A DNA stretch of 64,000 nt from Membranipora membranacea (taxonomy: Eukaryota; Bryozoa; Gymnolaemata; Cheilostomatida; Membraniporidae). The translations under genes and the position numbers were made by a program. Every line of letters starts with the position of its first letter. Position 1 is the stretch's first letter. The notes under the pieces are model-generated. The model was not told the DNA's origin. It did no database searches and was given only the letters and a program-made list of their open reading frames with translations. The stretch is from positions 28,372,162 to 28,436,161 of the forward strand of contig OU612067.1 in NCBI GenBank assembly GCA_914767715.1, given 5' to 3'. Shown here one piece after another: positions 1 to 13,189 of this stretch.

Positions 1-2037
1 CAGGTAATCAACTTGTTAAATGTTGTTGTAAAGTTGCAAAGAGTTGTAAAGCTCTTCTGGGTTTGATGATTGACGGTGATTGAGTTCTCCCACCAGGGAG
101 GGTAATTCCCTTACCCTGCATTATGATGTAACTTTGCAATGTCTGTGATTGGCTGGGAATACTTGGTTGCGCATTTGACTGAGCCCCAGATTACTGTAGG
201 ATAGGTCTGGTTTGATCCCCGCTCAGGTCTCAATATTTTCATCCAATTAATGTGGCACAGATGGTAGCACAGGAACATCATAGATTAAGGTAATTGGGAA
301 AACAGATTGCAGATAGAGAGGATGACCAGGTATCATAAAAAGAATTAAAACTACCTCAGAAGTTGTTTTTCACATTGTACAAAACCTCTTGGTTGTTACA
401 TATTTATTTGGTCAGTGTGAATTTCTAACAGTTTTCAGATTGAGAGTTAGGGTTGATTTTATGCAACTGAAGATTGCAGAGATATTGATGAAATTATTAT
501 CCGCCACAATATCCGACAGATAATTATCTAATGATGCAAAGAGAACGTAACACAGAATATATGAATCAAATGGACAGCCATGCGTCGAATCCACCTCACT
601 AATATCAGGTCTCTTTCTATGTTTCAGGAGCTCAGGGAAGATTTGTACATCCGATAAGCAGAGAAATTGTCTAAGCAACTTTCCAACAGATCATGTACAA
701 TACATAAATCAATATTATCTTATCAACCATATCAATCATGTACGATCCGTCAGGGCTAGTATCAAGCTCAATAATCCACCATGGCTACCATAATCCGCAA
801 TGGCTAGTCACACTGCTTGCAGATCGACTCTGTGATACCAACCTGAATTGATTGGTGCACGTGCGCAAAAATTATGGCTAGTATCAGTCACAATGCTTTT
901 AGCTGTACCAATAACCAACAATCAATTTGTGTTTCACTATCTGTTTAGTCATACTCTGATAATCTGAATATTCTGTGACTCTTATTTTAGAACACAGTGA
1001 GGCGATAACTCTTAATCATATCCAGCTTTTTCTTATCTAGTTAAATCAGGGTGGGTGGGATACCCCTCCCACCCTCCCTGGTTAAATCTAAAAGCCAATC
1101 AATATAAAGCCTACTGATATATTTCTATCAATCTAATATATACTCATGAAAGCATCATGAACAATAAAGAGATGAATATTTGTCTCCTATAAAGCCAAAT
1201 GTAGCTCTCTCTCACAGTTTTACAGCATTACCCAATTTTCCATCATGTGCTGCTTGTTTTAAATAAACTCATAAGAGTTTCTGATGTCAGAGTGATCCAG
1301 TGTGGCTGCATGCTAGTTACTCTCCTTCCATTGGTCACACCGCAGCATGACCAATAGAGGGGGAGCATCTTTGAATGCAGGCAAATGGACCAAACTTGTT
1401 CTAGCACAGAACACACATGACATGTAACCCTATTTGGTAGAATAACTCACAATATTTGGGATAGTTACCCTTTGATACCATTCCTAATGTTTGCAGAATT
1501 TTGTTCTCCAACAAGGAAAGGGTCCAGAAATGAATCATCACCAGACCAGACAGGCTGCAAAATAACAGTCACAATCCTCAATCCAATCAAGACTTGTGAT
1601 TCCAAGTCATTGAAATATCTGAAGTACCAGTAGATAAAGCAGTTGTCTGTCTTTTTTGTATGAAACAGTAACTCCCAGTTGAGAAAAATTACCTAAATTT
1701 GGTGAAATGTTTTGCTAGCATTTATTGCACTAGGTTGTCAGTGATCAAGACACAATAGCAATTTGCTTGACCTGCTGTCATGAGGTTTGGTTCGACCAAT
1801 TATAACCAAACTGCTTTAAATCTGACAGTTTTTAAGTAATTATATTCATCACATTGTGCCTGAGGTAAAATATATGTAGCAAAAACTTTGGCACCTGGGG
1901 GATGGATGGATGGATTTTATTACTATCACTGACAGCATTATTAAAAGAAAAAATGAGTTGCGAAATACAGTGTAATTGCTGGCACTTTGAATCAGCAAGA
2001 AAGAGCGAAAACACTTGGAATAAAAAATCAAATCTCT
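1..2037. other. Gene-free leading segment
   Basis: I see no convincing gene here. The short minus-strand open stretch at 412-678 matches nothing I recognise and has no splice or domain support. Around 82-145 there is a decayed half of the hairpin repeat that is better preserved at 29340-29510; both contain the string GCATTATGATGTAAC beside purine/pyrimidine-rich inverted segments. A tiny hairpin insertion at 1048-1080 is listed separately. Confidence 0.5.
1040..1088. mobile_element. 33-bp hairpin insertion with 8-bp target duplication
   Basis: The segment 1048-1080 is a GGGTGGG / CCCACCC hairpin with almost no loop. It is flanked by the exact direct repeat GTTAAATC (1040-1047 and 1081-1088). 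An exact 8-bp direct repeat around a self-complementary insert is the signature of a cut-and-paste insertion; hAT elements make 8-bp duplications. The insert is far too short to encode anything. The chance alternative, a random 8-mer, cannot be excluded for this copy alone, but three further hairpins in the window show the same arrangement. Confidence 0.55.
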
Positions 2038-2570
2038 GTCTAAAAAAGTATTTCGTTTAAAATAAGAGTGATATGACGCAGAAAACTTTCTCTCCCCAGT
2101 GAGCTTCTATGTTTTACTGTACGGTATCTGCCAGATGGACATTTACTCAACAAATCATTGATGAAATGATCCTCATCGTGAAGGCCAGTGTTTGTGTCTG
2201 ATTGTCCATCATGGTATAAATGTCGGGATGTTCAATGCCTAACTTAATAGCGTCCTTGAAAATTTTACACAGGCGTTGCTTGTCAGCAGCATACGAGCTT
2301 TTAAAAATAATGGGTAAGCAATAGGAGATTCGTGATACAATAAAACTTTTAAAAAGCATATTTGATAGTGATTTAGAGCTTAAAAATACAAAATTCCTGA
2401 CTACATACATCCTTTGAGAGGCGGTTGAAACTATACCATGCACATGATCATTAAAAGGGGCTCCCCGCTTATTTTACTGATCAAGATTGAAGATTGAGTG
2501 TTTAAAAGTTGAAGAAAAGATTTAAATGAAAAATCAATAGAAGATGTCCCATTTCAAATAGAGTGAATTC
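2038..2570 (-). mobile_element. Non-LTR retrotransposon 3' fragment (reverse transcriptase tail)
   Basis: On the minus strand, 2443 down to about 2147 reads as the C-terminal part of a LINE reverse transcriptase, with the thumb-region phrase KSFIVSRISYCLPIIFKSS. The following bases, after a frame change near 2170, encode a typical LINE C-terminus (RYRTVKHRSSLGRESF) ending in a stop near 2041. Upstream, to about 2570, a further weakly coding stretch precedes it in shifted frames. The catalytic core is absent, so this is a dead, 5'-truncated insertion. It is probably of the CR1/L2/Jockey group; the clade is not certain. Confidence 0.7.
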
Positions 2571-2731
2571 AGTCAAACAACTTGGAGTTATCTACTCAGG
2601 TTGGGTTTGTTTGTTTGAACAGACAAACCCACAAAAAAACAAACCGAAAACCGTCAGTGTTACTGATTTTGGTTCTCAGGATTCTGGGTTCGAGCCCTAC
2701 CAGGTGCATTGTTTGTCTAGGAAAAATGATC

Positions 2732-2764
2732 ACCTTACCTTACCTTACCTTACCTTACCTTACC
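2732..2764. repeat. (TTACC)n microsatellite
   Basis: About six and a half head-to-tail copies of a five-base unit (ACCTT on this strand). A shorter run of the complementary unit (GGTAA) lies at about 3036-3053, in inverted orientation relative to this one. Nothing suggests a telomere, since the metazoan telomeric unit is different. Confidence 0.85.
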
Positions 2765-4872
2765 ATCCTATGTACTATACAGTAATTCAGTGATGATGTT
2801 TTCCACTCGACCAACCACCCAAACCCAGCCTAGTTATATTTAACATGACATTTTCCGTGTTTAAACACTATTTAATTACATCATAGATCATAATGTATAT
2901 TTTGTATCACATCGGTAGTTTTTCTACAATCCTAATCTGACAACATAACACTCATCGCGCGATACCCAAATCTCGAAGTTAATATAGGTACATATATCCA
3001 TTCGCGCCCTTTGACGGATGTTTTGGATTATCTGTAGGTAAGGTAAGGTAAGAGCATTTGAGCACTGTGTTGGAGACAGTTTAACAATAACACAGACATC
3101 AGACAATATCTGATACAGCGATCAATGTGCCACTGTACTGCAATCTGGACAAGAGAGAAAATTGTTACAATGTTGGTCTTATCAAAGACTAACCAGATCA
3201 AAACTACCCAGACAGCTCTCTAAACTGCCCTCCTATAGTTATCGTATCTTCACTTGTTTTATTTCCCATCGTAAAATAAGTCCTCAATTAATTGAACCTC
3301 AAAATTGATGAACTAGTATCCACAAGCGCATATCACCAATAAAATTGGATGGTCTATGACTTCAGGAAATTTGCCCATTAGACTTCCTGATTAGCCTTAT
3401 ATTGAGTCGAAGGCCCTGGAGACAAGGCCATTCCTACAGGTCCTGATTCCTGATGGTTTTGATATTAGTACCAAGAGTTGTGCTCCCTTAAGCTTGATAG
3501 CACAACTCTACAAAATTTACTGTTAAAATGAATAAACACTAACTCTATTTTGTTAACTGATTTATCATTGGTTATGTGTATGATCAGCTACTCCTATTTT
3601 TCTTTTTGTTTCAATTGAGACCTGACCAAAAGTGAGCAGAGTAAGTGGTAGCAATCAGAGCTAATATATGCGTAAGCTTTGGTAGCAATGCCCTTGGTGG
3701 TAGCAAGGAGTTACAGGGACAACTCATTGGGAGTAATTAGGGATCTAGCTAGCCTGTCTTGGTAAGTCTGTCAAGACAGGCTGTTGAGTTTCCATTTGCA
3801 GTTACAAAATGCAATAATGAAAAGGAAATTCAGCTTTTAAAGTAATTACCTGAGTTTAAGAAGCTTGCAGGCCAGTGGGTGGGTTACATATAAAATAAAT
3901 ATATATATGCTCACTACCAAGAATTGTATCATCAAAAGTTCTTATGTGCCATAAGCCAACTATCTTGCTCACTTTCCTTGATGGCAAAGCAGACCTTATA
4001 TGTACCAGTTCCCTATGCAAACAACCTGCACTGCACACAATTTCCACCCTGAGGTGCTGAATTTTATATTAGTTAGGGTTAAAGTATTGCAGAACTACTG
4101 CATAATTGGCTGCCAGACAATATTATTGCTTTGGTCCTTATGTAGTATAAAGGCCTTAAAAGCTGTGTTTTTTGTATATCGGGCCAATGTTCAAGATATA
4201 GTATGATCTTGACATCGGGTTAAGAACCTATAATAATATCACATTGTCAATGAGTTACCTTAACCTCTCACTTCTATACTGTTATGTTGGTAATCAATCA
4301 ATAGGCTACGGGTGCCCACACGAGACTCTGAGCTCGTAGGGATTTGTTGTACTGCTAGGTCTAGCTTGAGTAATAGAGTTATGCTATCTATATGTCAGGA
4401 ATAACAGAAATGTCTTTAACCAGCCTAAATCTCCGCTCGTTACCGGTCAGATGAAGTCACAAAATTCATTTATTAGTTGATGTGGGCTTTTTTCCTTGAA
4501 ACTAGCCAAAAAATCATAACCATCATGTGAAATTTCTTAAGAATCAGATCCGCACAATATCTAAGATTTATCCTGTTTAGTTATTACAATAAAGTACGTT
4601 TGTTCCCAAATCATTCACTCAGAATTTGCACTCAGAGGTGCCACCTAGGAGTGAGCGATTTGGGATAAGACCTCTAGCAGCTCTCGTTAATGAATGATCG
4701 AATAGTAATTTTGGCTGTTGTAATTAAACGACCCCCTGGTTTTTACATCCTGCGGCACATTTCAGATACCAGAACTCAAGAGTACTTACCCCTAATATTA
4801 TGACAAATGGTGCCTTTGTAAAGCCTTTGTTGCTCATCATTTTTCTTGATAAACGCGTTTGCTTTGTTTTAG
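2765..4872. other. Intergenic stretch upstream of the first THAP gene
   Basis: No coding sequence is supported. It contains the AGCCTGTC hairpin at 3750-3782, a small GAGTTGTGCT / AGCACAACTC hairpin at about 3476-3510, and a long run of unremarkable AT-rich sequence. The promoter of the THAP gene that starts at 4873 should lie in the last kilobase, but I see no clear TATA box or other core element. Confidence 0.4.
3750..3782. repeat. AGCCTGTCTTG hairpin, copy 1
   Basis: A short inverted repeat: TAGCCTGTCTTG, a spacer, then CAAGACAGGCT. The same arms, with longer versions reaching AAGCTTTG, recur at 13556-13598 and 58002-58054, so this is a dispersed hairpin family rather than a chance palindrome. 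No target duplication is recognisable here. Confidence 0.7.
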
Positions 4873-7800
4873 ATGCCTCACAGAAAATGTTGCGCAGCAA
4901 ATTGTGGTGGTATTTACCACGTATTTGCCTTTCCCAAACAACAAGAGCTTAGACAAAAATGGGTAGACTTTGTTCAGGATCAAAATCCAAGCTTCAACAT
5001 TAGGAAGACAAGCGCCCTTTGTTTCAGGCACTTTTACCCTGAAAGTTTTAGAAATTACTATGCTTATCAGCAAGGCAGTCAAAGCAAGTAAGTTGGGGGA
5101 ATAATCTTGACTTTTCCTGTTAAAGTGAAAGCAGACTTATTGAGGCATGATTTCTTGGCTAACACCTCATTTTGCTACAGTAGAGGATAGGTTAGTTTGC
5201 ACTGATAGTTTAGAGAGGCTGCCGCCTTCAGGGATTCAGTCCACAGCTGCTCATGTTGGTGCCTTGATTAAACAGGTACAATCGGAGATACTCGCTAATT
5301 CTGTAAATGCATATTTAAATAATCTTTGTATAATATATAATATAATAATATTTTGTATCCCTATCACTAGAGAGTGTGTGTTACAGCTCATAACAAAGGT
5401 TTTGAGCGAGTTTCAAGAGAAAAAGGCTTTGATATGTTTCAGAACTGAAACCATGCTGAACAAAGGGTTTTGACTGGTGATTCTCTTTTTTAGGTTGTTT
5501 ATTAAGTCTGATAGGGAGGGGCCAATTCCAAGGATACAAATTCCAGAAGATGGGACCCGTGCCCTCTCACCCCGCCAGCAGTTGCGAGTACATGCTGTAT
5601 ATGGTTTTCCTGCGCACACTCTAAGCGCTCGTAAGAGACTTGTCTCCGAAGCTTTACAAGCATCCGAAGCATCAGGGTTAGCCAATGTTTAATTACCTAC
5701 TCTGTACAACAGTACCGATCAGTCACTGAGTAAACAATAACATGTCTTTGTTTGAATTCCTCTTTAGCTTGATGCGCAATGCTAATAACATGATAACATA
5801 AAATATAATGTCTCTGTGGGAGATGACTGGTCAGCATTTTACATAAATATGCATATAATTGTATCCATTTGATATTTTTTCTTTACAGCTCTGAAACACA
5901 GCTAAAGAAACCTGCATATACTAGAAACACACATAAAACATCACTTTCACATACTCCTCAAGAACAAGGTCATGCAAAACTAAATATTCTCAAACAAACG
6001 TCAACGGTAGGCATCCGAGCTGTAACACTACCCATAGGAATACCTTCGAAGGAGTTCCAGGCTCAGGTGGAACATGAACCGCTGGAAATCCCTGATGACA
6101 TATCTCAATACATAGAGGAAAACAAACCTGTGGGGCTCATTCAGTTAGATTTATCACTTGGCTCTCTATCTAAAGGTACCACCAAATCTCGGGCCCGTTC
6201 ACAAACTCAGATAGAAACGTGAGTACACTTACTTTACATGCTTTGGTATAGATTGGACCATTTTTCTAACCGGTGAGGCTTGTACTTTGTCCTCCACGGG
6301 TTCAATAAATCATATGTAGGGCTACGTATGCACAATTACTGCTATGCTACATTCTGCTGGAACATGCAAACAGTAAAACCCAACTCCTGAATGTTAATAT
6401 ATCGGCGCACAGTTTAGGTGCACAAACATTGACGGAGTTGATGGTAGAAGCATTTTATTATCATTCCCAGCAACATTAGAATTCTGTTGCTACTCTTGTT
6501 CTCACAAGTTGTTCTCTACTACCATCAACCCAGGCAACGTCTGAGCACTTTAAAAACAAAAACCTACTGAGTTAACAAATTAACACGACCGTTATACTTG
6601 TGTGTATGACAAGTATTTGTACTCAAAACAAGTACCATACCCTTCAAAACTCAAGTCTGTTTCAACAAGCCATGGTGCCATGCTCTAGTTATTTGGCCAT
6701 AAGCTCTCCTTACCCATCATATTTTGACGATTTTAGTTATTGCTCGGTAGATGAACTGGAGACCCGTACTGGCTCTACTACAGTCGTTTCTCTGGAAATG
6801 ACTGGTAAGCCTGTAACACAGAGTCCATTCCCAGTGGCTAAAAATACATCTGTATCTGCCTCCCGTGCCACCCAGGTATTTGATGATCCTCAGCCCCTAC
6901 CTTCTCCAGAGATGTTAAAACAACCTGTCAGATCATATGCCGAACGCAGGAGCATTTTACAGCAACGTTCTTCAGTATGTATTAGTTTACAATCTTCTAA
7001 TGAATTTATCCATTCTCCGAGTCAACTCAAGCGCTGGTTCAGGTCAAGTCGGGTTACATCCTCAACTAATTTACTTGGAGCCACAAAGTCAATTCGTGGC
7101 TTGCAAATTTACTGGATAATGTAATACACTAGTGTGGCAGGCAATGTTGCATTATAACTCTGGGTTTCAGAAATAAATGGAGCCAGTATAGGTTTTCAAT
7201 TTATTTAAGTTGTGGTTAATTAAATTATCATTGAGAGCACTGTGGGTGATTGGATGATTGTATTGAAGTAACATGGCAGCATAGTCCACTGAAATGCTAA
7301 TTCGACCACAGTAAGTGAGTTGAAGCAACATTTCAGGTGAATGTCATCTCCTTAGATAGAGGTCCTTGGATTTTCCTCGAAACTTTATACACTGATCGAA
7401 GCCAGTTCCCTGACCTCTAATACAAAATTTGGGATCATCATATTAAGAATTGTTGTTTCCAGCTCAATTTTTCACTGTGTTTACTACAGCAAGAAAGAGT
7501 TGTAGAAATTTATGAATGAACTTGGCTTGCTCCACCAATGAACTAGTTCATTGGCTCCACAACAGGTTTATGTTTGGCACAACGCTATTTTGACAACTAC
7601 TATCAAAAACCTTCGTAGCAAATAAGGAATTGCCTACTGTAATTGACGCACTAATTGGCATAGAGTACAATCTTATTGGCTCACATTTACATGATCCATG
7701 ACTCCCCACATCAGCAAGTAATTCATTAGATGATTAAGACCATATTATACTTTTTTCCGCGATCAACACGCTTCACACAATCATTGTAACTAAAGTTACA

Positions 7801-9920
7801 TTTCAACCCAAAAGAAAGCTCAAACATATTATTTTTTTATAGTAGAAATGACAGTGTCGTATAGCCCCAAACATCCTTATTCTCTCAATTCTGTTGTGCA
7901 GGGTGTTGGTTGCAAGATGGAGATGAACATGAGTCATAAGGTATTTGATGATCCTCAACCCCTGCCTTCTCCAGAGATGATAAAACAACCTGTCAGATCA
8001 TATGCCGAACGCAGGAGCATTTTACGGCAACGTTCTACAGTATGTATTAGTTTACAATCCTCCAATGACTTTATCCATTCTCCGGGTCAAGTCTAGCGCT
8101 GGATCAAGTCAAGTCAGATTACATTTTCAGCTAATTTAAATAGAGTCACAAGGTCACGAAGGCAAGTCGTGACTTGCAATAGGATAATTTAATAATATAC
8201 ACTACCGTTGCAGGCAATGTCGCATTACAATTCTGGGTTTCAGAAATGAATGGGGCCAACAAAGGATTTTGATTTTTTTTTTCAGTTCATTGCATTATCA
8301 TTGAGAGCATTGTGAGTGGTTGGATGATTGGATGACAGGGCCATATATAGAACCAAACATCCTTATGTTCTCAATTCTGTTGTGCAGGTTGTTGGTTGCA
8401 AGGTGGCGATGAACAGCCCTAAGAATGACTTTGGAGAGCCAGCTGAGTCTAATAGAAGGAGGAAATCTACTGTCACTTCACCACATGTTGGTAAGCAGCT
8501 TCTCGGTTCTCATCATAAGTCTTTGCTAAAACCTACAAACATATATAATTGCATCACCTCACTCGCCACTTGTCATTTCCAAATGAAGGAACCTGCATGA
8601 TGGGGATGTGTGAGATGGGAATCCCTTACTAAATAAATCCCTCTAGGTCTAGAGTCTAGATAACAGCCTATTATGCATATCTCTGCTCATAAACGGCTTA
8701 TTACATGACGTATCTGTGATTTTTATCCTTTAAATCTTGGCCTACTGAATAGCCGTTTTTAAGTATATAATTCTACATGAAAAAAAAATTAAAATGTGGC
8801 ATTTTCCAATGAACGTTCTCAATAGTCAAGGCATGAGACATACGTAAGTTGTTATCAGACTAAGAAGATAATCCTTGATTCAATCAAGTCTAATGTTGAT
8901 TTTGCGAACATAAATACATTAAGTTGTTGAGGGGAGACCCATAGACAAACTCGGGAGCATGCCCAAGTATTTTCAGGGTTTGAAGTCCCAATTCAGATTG
9001 ACACCGAGTTTTATCAAAAAAGAGATCACACAGCTGCTTGTATATAACCATCATATATCGCAGATATGAGAGAGGAAACCTCTTTGACAGTAATGGTAGA
9101 AGATCCTGCATACGATTCAGCATTCCATGCTACTAAAGATGAACCTCTGGACATTGAAATAAAACTGGAACCGGCAGAGGCTACCACTAATATACCAGGT
9201 TATTCAGATATAGATGGAGTTGTGCTGCATGAAAAACAATGGCAGGAAATGCCAGAGAATGTCAATCATGAATCTAGTGATTCACTTATAATCAAACAAG
9301 AGGCGACGGATTGGCCAAGTTCATCCTCTTCCATTCCTGAGTCTAACATGGAACCGTCAACCAGTAATACTCTTAAAGGTAAAGGCAACCTAAAATCTCC
9401 ATCATCTGATGTTCAAGACTTCAGTGAATGTGGTGTTTCAGGATATAAATTCATAACTGGCGGACTTGCAAACACGGCACAAGCTATGCGCCTTTTCAAA
9501 TGCTGTGCTTGTGAGTATCTGACATTTAATAGGAAAAGGATGCTGGACCATAATATGGTAACCCACTCTGCAAAATCTACCAGTATAGAAGAAAAACAAG
9601 GAGTCTGCACTCAGTCAGCAAAAGATCCTAACCCCCAAAATCACTCTCAAAATGATTCAAGATTCAGATTGACCTATGCAAAAATAGCAAGCACCAAATC
9701 TAGCTCAGTAAACAAATCTCAAACAGAGAACCCTGCCCTAGACAGTGAGTATGTTACCAAGGAGACAAATCTCGAATATGTCGTGGAGGGTGCAACTTCT
9801 TGTGACAACAAGGGTCAACATGCTAATGACTTAGTTACCAATGAGGTAAGTAGCTCAACACTGCACATGGAGCCATCAGGGAGGTACAGAGAGGGAGTGG
9901 AAACGAAATGTAGCCTGTGA
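4873..9920 (+). CDS. THAP-domain / SUMO-motif / zinc-finger gene, locus A
   Basis: Putative DNA-binding regulator. My phase-consistent exon chain is 4873-5087, 5494-5676, 5889-6218, about 6737-6974, 7902-8039, 8388-8490 and 9064-9920, about 687 residues. Exon 1 is a THAP domain of about 65-70 residues: an N-terminal CCAANC cysteine pair, FAFP, the KW tryptophan, then CFRHF supplying the last Cys and His. Exon 2 matches exon 2 of the gene at 27439 (shared SDRE). The last exon has two SUMO-acceptor consensuses (EIKLEP, IIKQE) and one C2H2-like finger (FKCCACEYL...H-x4-H). All seven junctions agree in phase. A GTAAGT donor at 9846 means the last exon may instead be internal. The start of exon 4 is the least certain border (6689 also fits). 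Expected to be nuclear; target unknown. Whether it is expressed is unknown. Confidence 0.68.
6878..8332 (+). repeat. Tandem duplication of an exon plus flanking intron
   Basis: The segment from 6878 to about 7260 is repeated at about 7946-8332. The coding part (FDDPQPLPSPEM, then KQPVRSYAERRSIL) is almost unchanged, and both copies end at the same GTATGT donor in phase 0 (after 6974 and after 8039). The intron after each copy is also recognisably the same (TCATTGAGAGCAYTGTG). A related acceptor block (CAAACATCC ... GTTGTGCAG) occurs at about 7868-7901 and 8355-8387. The second exon copy is 138 nt and symmetric in phase (0-0), so it can be included or skipped without breaking the frame. Confidence 0.8.
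7535..7554. repeat. Perfect 20-bp palindrome
   Basis: CCAATGAACT followed immediately by its exact reverse complement, inside an intron of the first THAP gene. The arms contain CCAAT. It could be a dimeric protein-binding site or the core of a lost hairpin element; neither can be decided from sequence. Confidence 0.6.
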
Positions 9921-10705
9921 CTTAACAAGGCTGTTTCCAAGGGTTGTACTAATATGGTCCCTCCATTAAAATTCTTTTTAAGTCCTCAGTCTTTTTATAT
10001 GTCTGTCTCCAGTTGAAAATTATTAAAATAATTGATATGGTTACTCAACGGTATATTCAGACACCCAGAGACAATATATCATGATGTAAATCACCACAAG
10101 TGTAGATGAGACATAGCTAGTAATATAGTAACCACTTTTGCAGGGTATTGAATTATAATTCCAATGCAAATGTTTGATGGGGGATAGAGAGACTGAAAAT
10201 AAATCATTCATTCACCATTTAAAAACCATGTGAGGAACTTAGACCAGATAAAAGTAGTGAAAGTACTTAAATAAGCCCTTTCTAACACCTAAGTGACAAA
10301 GGGAGGCATAACATACCGCGTTTGACTGATGAAAACCGCCATTGATTACCAAATTATGAGGCGAATTTATGGCCATGTCTGCAGTTGAACTTTCCCTTCT
10401 CATATGAGTAGGAGAGGGCTTTGGAGTCCCAGGTAAAACTAGACTATAATTTGAAACATGGACTATGACTGAGTGCTATCTATATCTCTCTGCTACTTAG
10501 TTTAGTTTCTTTTTAAGAGGTTCAATCACTTTAGGAAATTTGCGGTAGAGCCCATCTTGATAAATGGGATTCCACAACTATGCTCTTGCTGATTGGACAG
10601 TTCATCAAAATTATTACAGCAGCTCAAGTTATACTTCTTTTTGGCAGGAAGTCACTCTCTGCTCACATTTTCCTTAATTTTATGATTTTAATGATCAGAT
10701 AACAG

Positions 10706-11746
10706 TGAGAAAGAAGAGAGTCAACTATCCTATTCCAGTCACTTCAAAGGAGACCTCTGATGAAGGTGGATGGGAGGATGGACTAGATAATCAAGCATTG
10801 CAGCTAGGATTCACAAGGATCAGCCTCACTAACTCTAAACTCATTGGCTATGCAATCATAAGTTCAAAGAGTGATGGACCAGACAGTAAGTTCAGATGCA
10901 CTGTCTTGCTCTTGGTCAGTTTTTGCGGGGCAGAACCTCAAAACTCGCCTATTAGATAATGGGAACAACGAGTTGGGTAGTCTATGGCTGTTGATGAGGT
11001 CCATCTAAAATCGTAACCTGACATGATAAAAATAATTAATGAGGCGGCACTTACACTTCCTTACACTTACTTTTAGGCCTATATTGGAGCACATTGAATT
11101 GTACAAGTATGTTCTCACCGTGTCTCATCACTTAGGCTAGACGCAGCATATTATCATTTCATATTATTGTTTGGCTCACCCTGATCAACAATTTGACCAT
11201 TTAAATTATGACCATTCCCATACATCTTCTCTGTTGACAGGTAAGATGGAACTAACCAGGCAGGTTGTTTACAATATAAAAACTAAGTCTGTCACTGTGA
11301 CTATCAATGATAGAGTCGTACCATGGGACAACAAATCTCCCTCAGAGACATTAAAAGCAGTGGCGCAGTGTAAGAGCTGCCAAGGTAATACTGATTTGAA
11401 CATTGCATCAGCTGCAGTATACTCCACTGGCTGCACTGTTATACTTGAGAGTACAACCCAGTCTACCCGCTGTCCTCCATGTTTAAAAGAACGAAAGGCC
11501 ATGCAGAAGAGAATAATTCGCAGTAAAGAACATAGTACATCTCAAGTGTCAAGGGTAGATCCATCCTCTAAGGTGCAGCTAAAGTCCCTCTCAAAGGAAG
11601 AGTTGCTAACGCGGTCGAGAAATATGCGTAAAGAAATAAACAGCAAGACGGGAAACACAACAACTGGAGCAAAGCCAAAGCTCCGTGTAAGCGAGCAGCC
11701 AACGCCAAAGAGAGCCAGGAAACCACCAAAAAGCCTAACTTTATAA
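10706..11746 (+). CDS. Two-exon terminal module with Cys pairs and basic tail
   Basis: Exon 10706-10885 (starts TG AGA AAG, ends at GTAAGT) joins exon 11241-11746 in phase 1. Together they encode about 229 residues ending at a stop. The sequence has VRKKRVNYPIP at its start, a CKSC pair, a second RCPPC pair about 55 residues later, a likely coiled coil around LKSLSKEELLTRSRNMRKEI, and a lysine/arginine/proline-rich tail (PKRARKPPK) that looks like a nuclear localisation signal. I do not recognise a named domain. The Cys pairs plus coiled coil resemble, from memory and only loosely, proteins linked to THAP or P-element-like genes. The first exon needs a phase-1 donor upstream, and the donor at 8490 supplies one, so this may be an alternative 3' end of the THAP gene rather than a separate gene. 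Confidence 0.5.
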
Positions 11747-13189
11747 TCAGACAGTGTTCAGAGAATCTATAGCTTTATTGATGATATAAGTGCTAATACG
11801 CAATAAGTTTTTCATTATAAAATGTGTGTTGGATACATCACTGCCAACCTTAACCGTAGGACATGTTAAAAGTAAATATTTAAACAGATATTAAAAAATT
11901 ATGATGCACCATGTAATCCCATTAGATTTTGTCTTAGACTAGTTGAGAGGTAATTGACTTTTCCATTGACAAATGCTTTGCAACGTACTCTGGTAAAAAA
12001 CTCAGCTATCGCATAAATGAGGTCTGTACTAGTTCTACAAGTCATAGATATGATTTCCGGTTATTGAAGAATACATCTCATGATGATCTGAGTTAAATTA
12101 CAGTTCCTATTAATATTATTTAAGTAAGCGGTAGCGATTTTGTCCATGAGTTTTAACAGTTGAAATAAATCTAATATAAAACATAAATTAATGTCTAACA
12201 AACCCCCCCCCCCCCCGACTAATCAAATCGTTCCATGTACTCGGTACTCTGGTCTCACTAGGGATAGACCAGAGTGTCAGCTGCTCGAGCTCCTCGTTAG
12301 TCCAACCCGTCATCTTTTTCAGTTTTCTTAATATAAAACCCCCTACATAATATATTCCCTCTAGAGTATCATTGGATTGTAAAACAGAATCAAGTTGTAA
12401 AGAAGAATCAGTATTATGTTGATGAAGTTAACCTAGTGATGTAGTGATGAATCGTTCGAAATGAAAATAGATATGATTGGGTAGTGATGACGGATTGGTG
12501 ATTGAATGTAGAGTCTTCTTAGAGGAAACGAATTTGATAATAGTTATATAGTCAGGTTGTGGTAGGTGTTGAATCTGTGTAATCATCTGCTGTGAATCTG
12601 GCGATAGAGAGAATAGAGAATCTGATTTCATTAGAGTAATAGTGTCATTGTAAATCTGAATAGCTTGCCGTTTTTGGGAAGTGCTCTAACATATATTTTC
12701 ATAATGAAGTAGATGCATACATACAGGTACGGAACTGTCCAAAACTCTCATAGAAAACTTCAAGATCCTCATCCATCCATCCATCGACCTCAGTAGCCAT
12801 TGTACGCTGCCCTACAACAATAGAAAATGATTATCATTAGTCATAGCGGGTTGTGATTACATGCCTTGAGTACAATTATTGGGCTTGGGGCCCGCTTCTG
12901 TACAGGGGATATTATGTAGCTGTGATCTGAGCGTATAGATATGACACATATAGGAAATAGTACAGTGGACCAGCTATGGTCAGACTGTCATTGAAAGTAG
13001 AGGCTCGTAACATTAATATTAACAGTTAATTACTACTGACTTATTATTATTCAATGGGTTGTAGACTAGGTAGACAGTCTAAATTCCGTCTCTGTATGCA
13101 TGCATGTATGTAGACCCAAGTAGGACTATGTGTATATAATATAATTTAATTTGCCACAGAGTAGCCTAACTTGGCATCATTTACAAAGC
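11747..13189. other. Gene-free stretch with a C14 run
   Basis: No gene is supported. A homopolymer of 14 cytosines lies at 12203-12216. A short inverted repeat (ACTCTGGTCT ... AGACCAGAGT) lies at about 12246-12275. The minus-strand open frame at 12428-12631 has no recognisable features. Confidence 0.45.

Noticed and set aside
412-678. 88-codon minus-strand frame
   Set aside because: No recognisable motif, no splice sites in phase, no paralogue in the window.
2732-2764. Telomeric repeat
   Set aside because: The unit is five bases (TTACC), not the metazoan TTAGGG, and the run is short.
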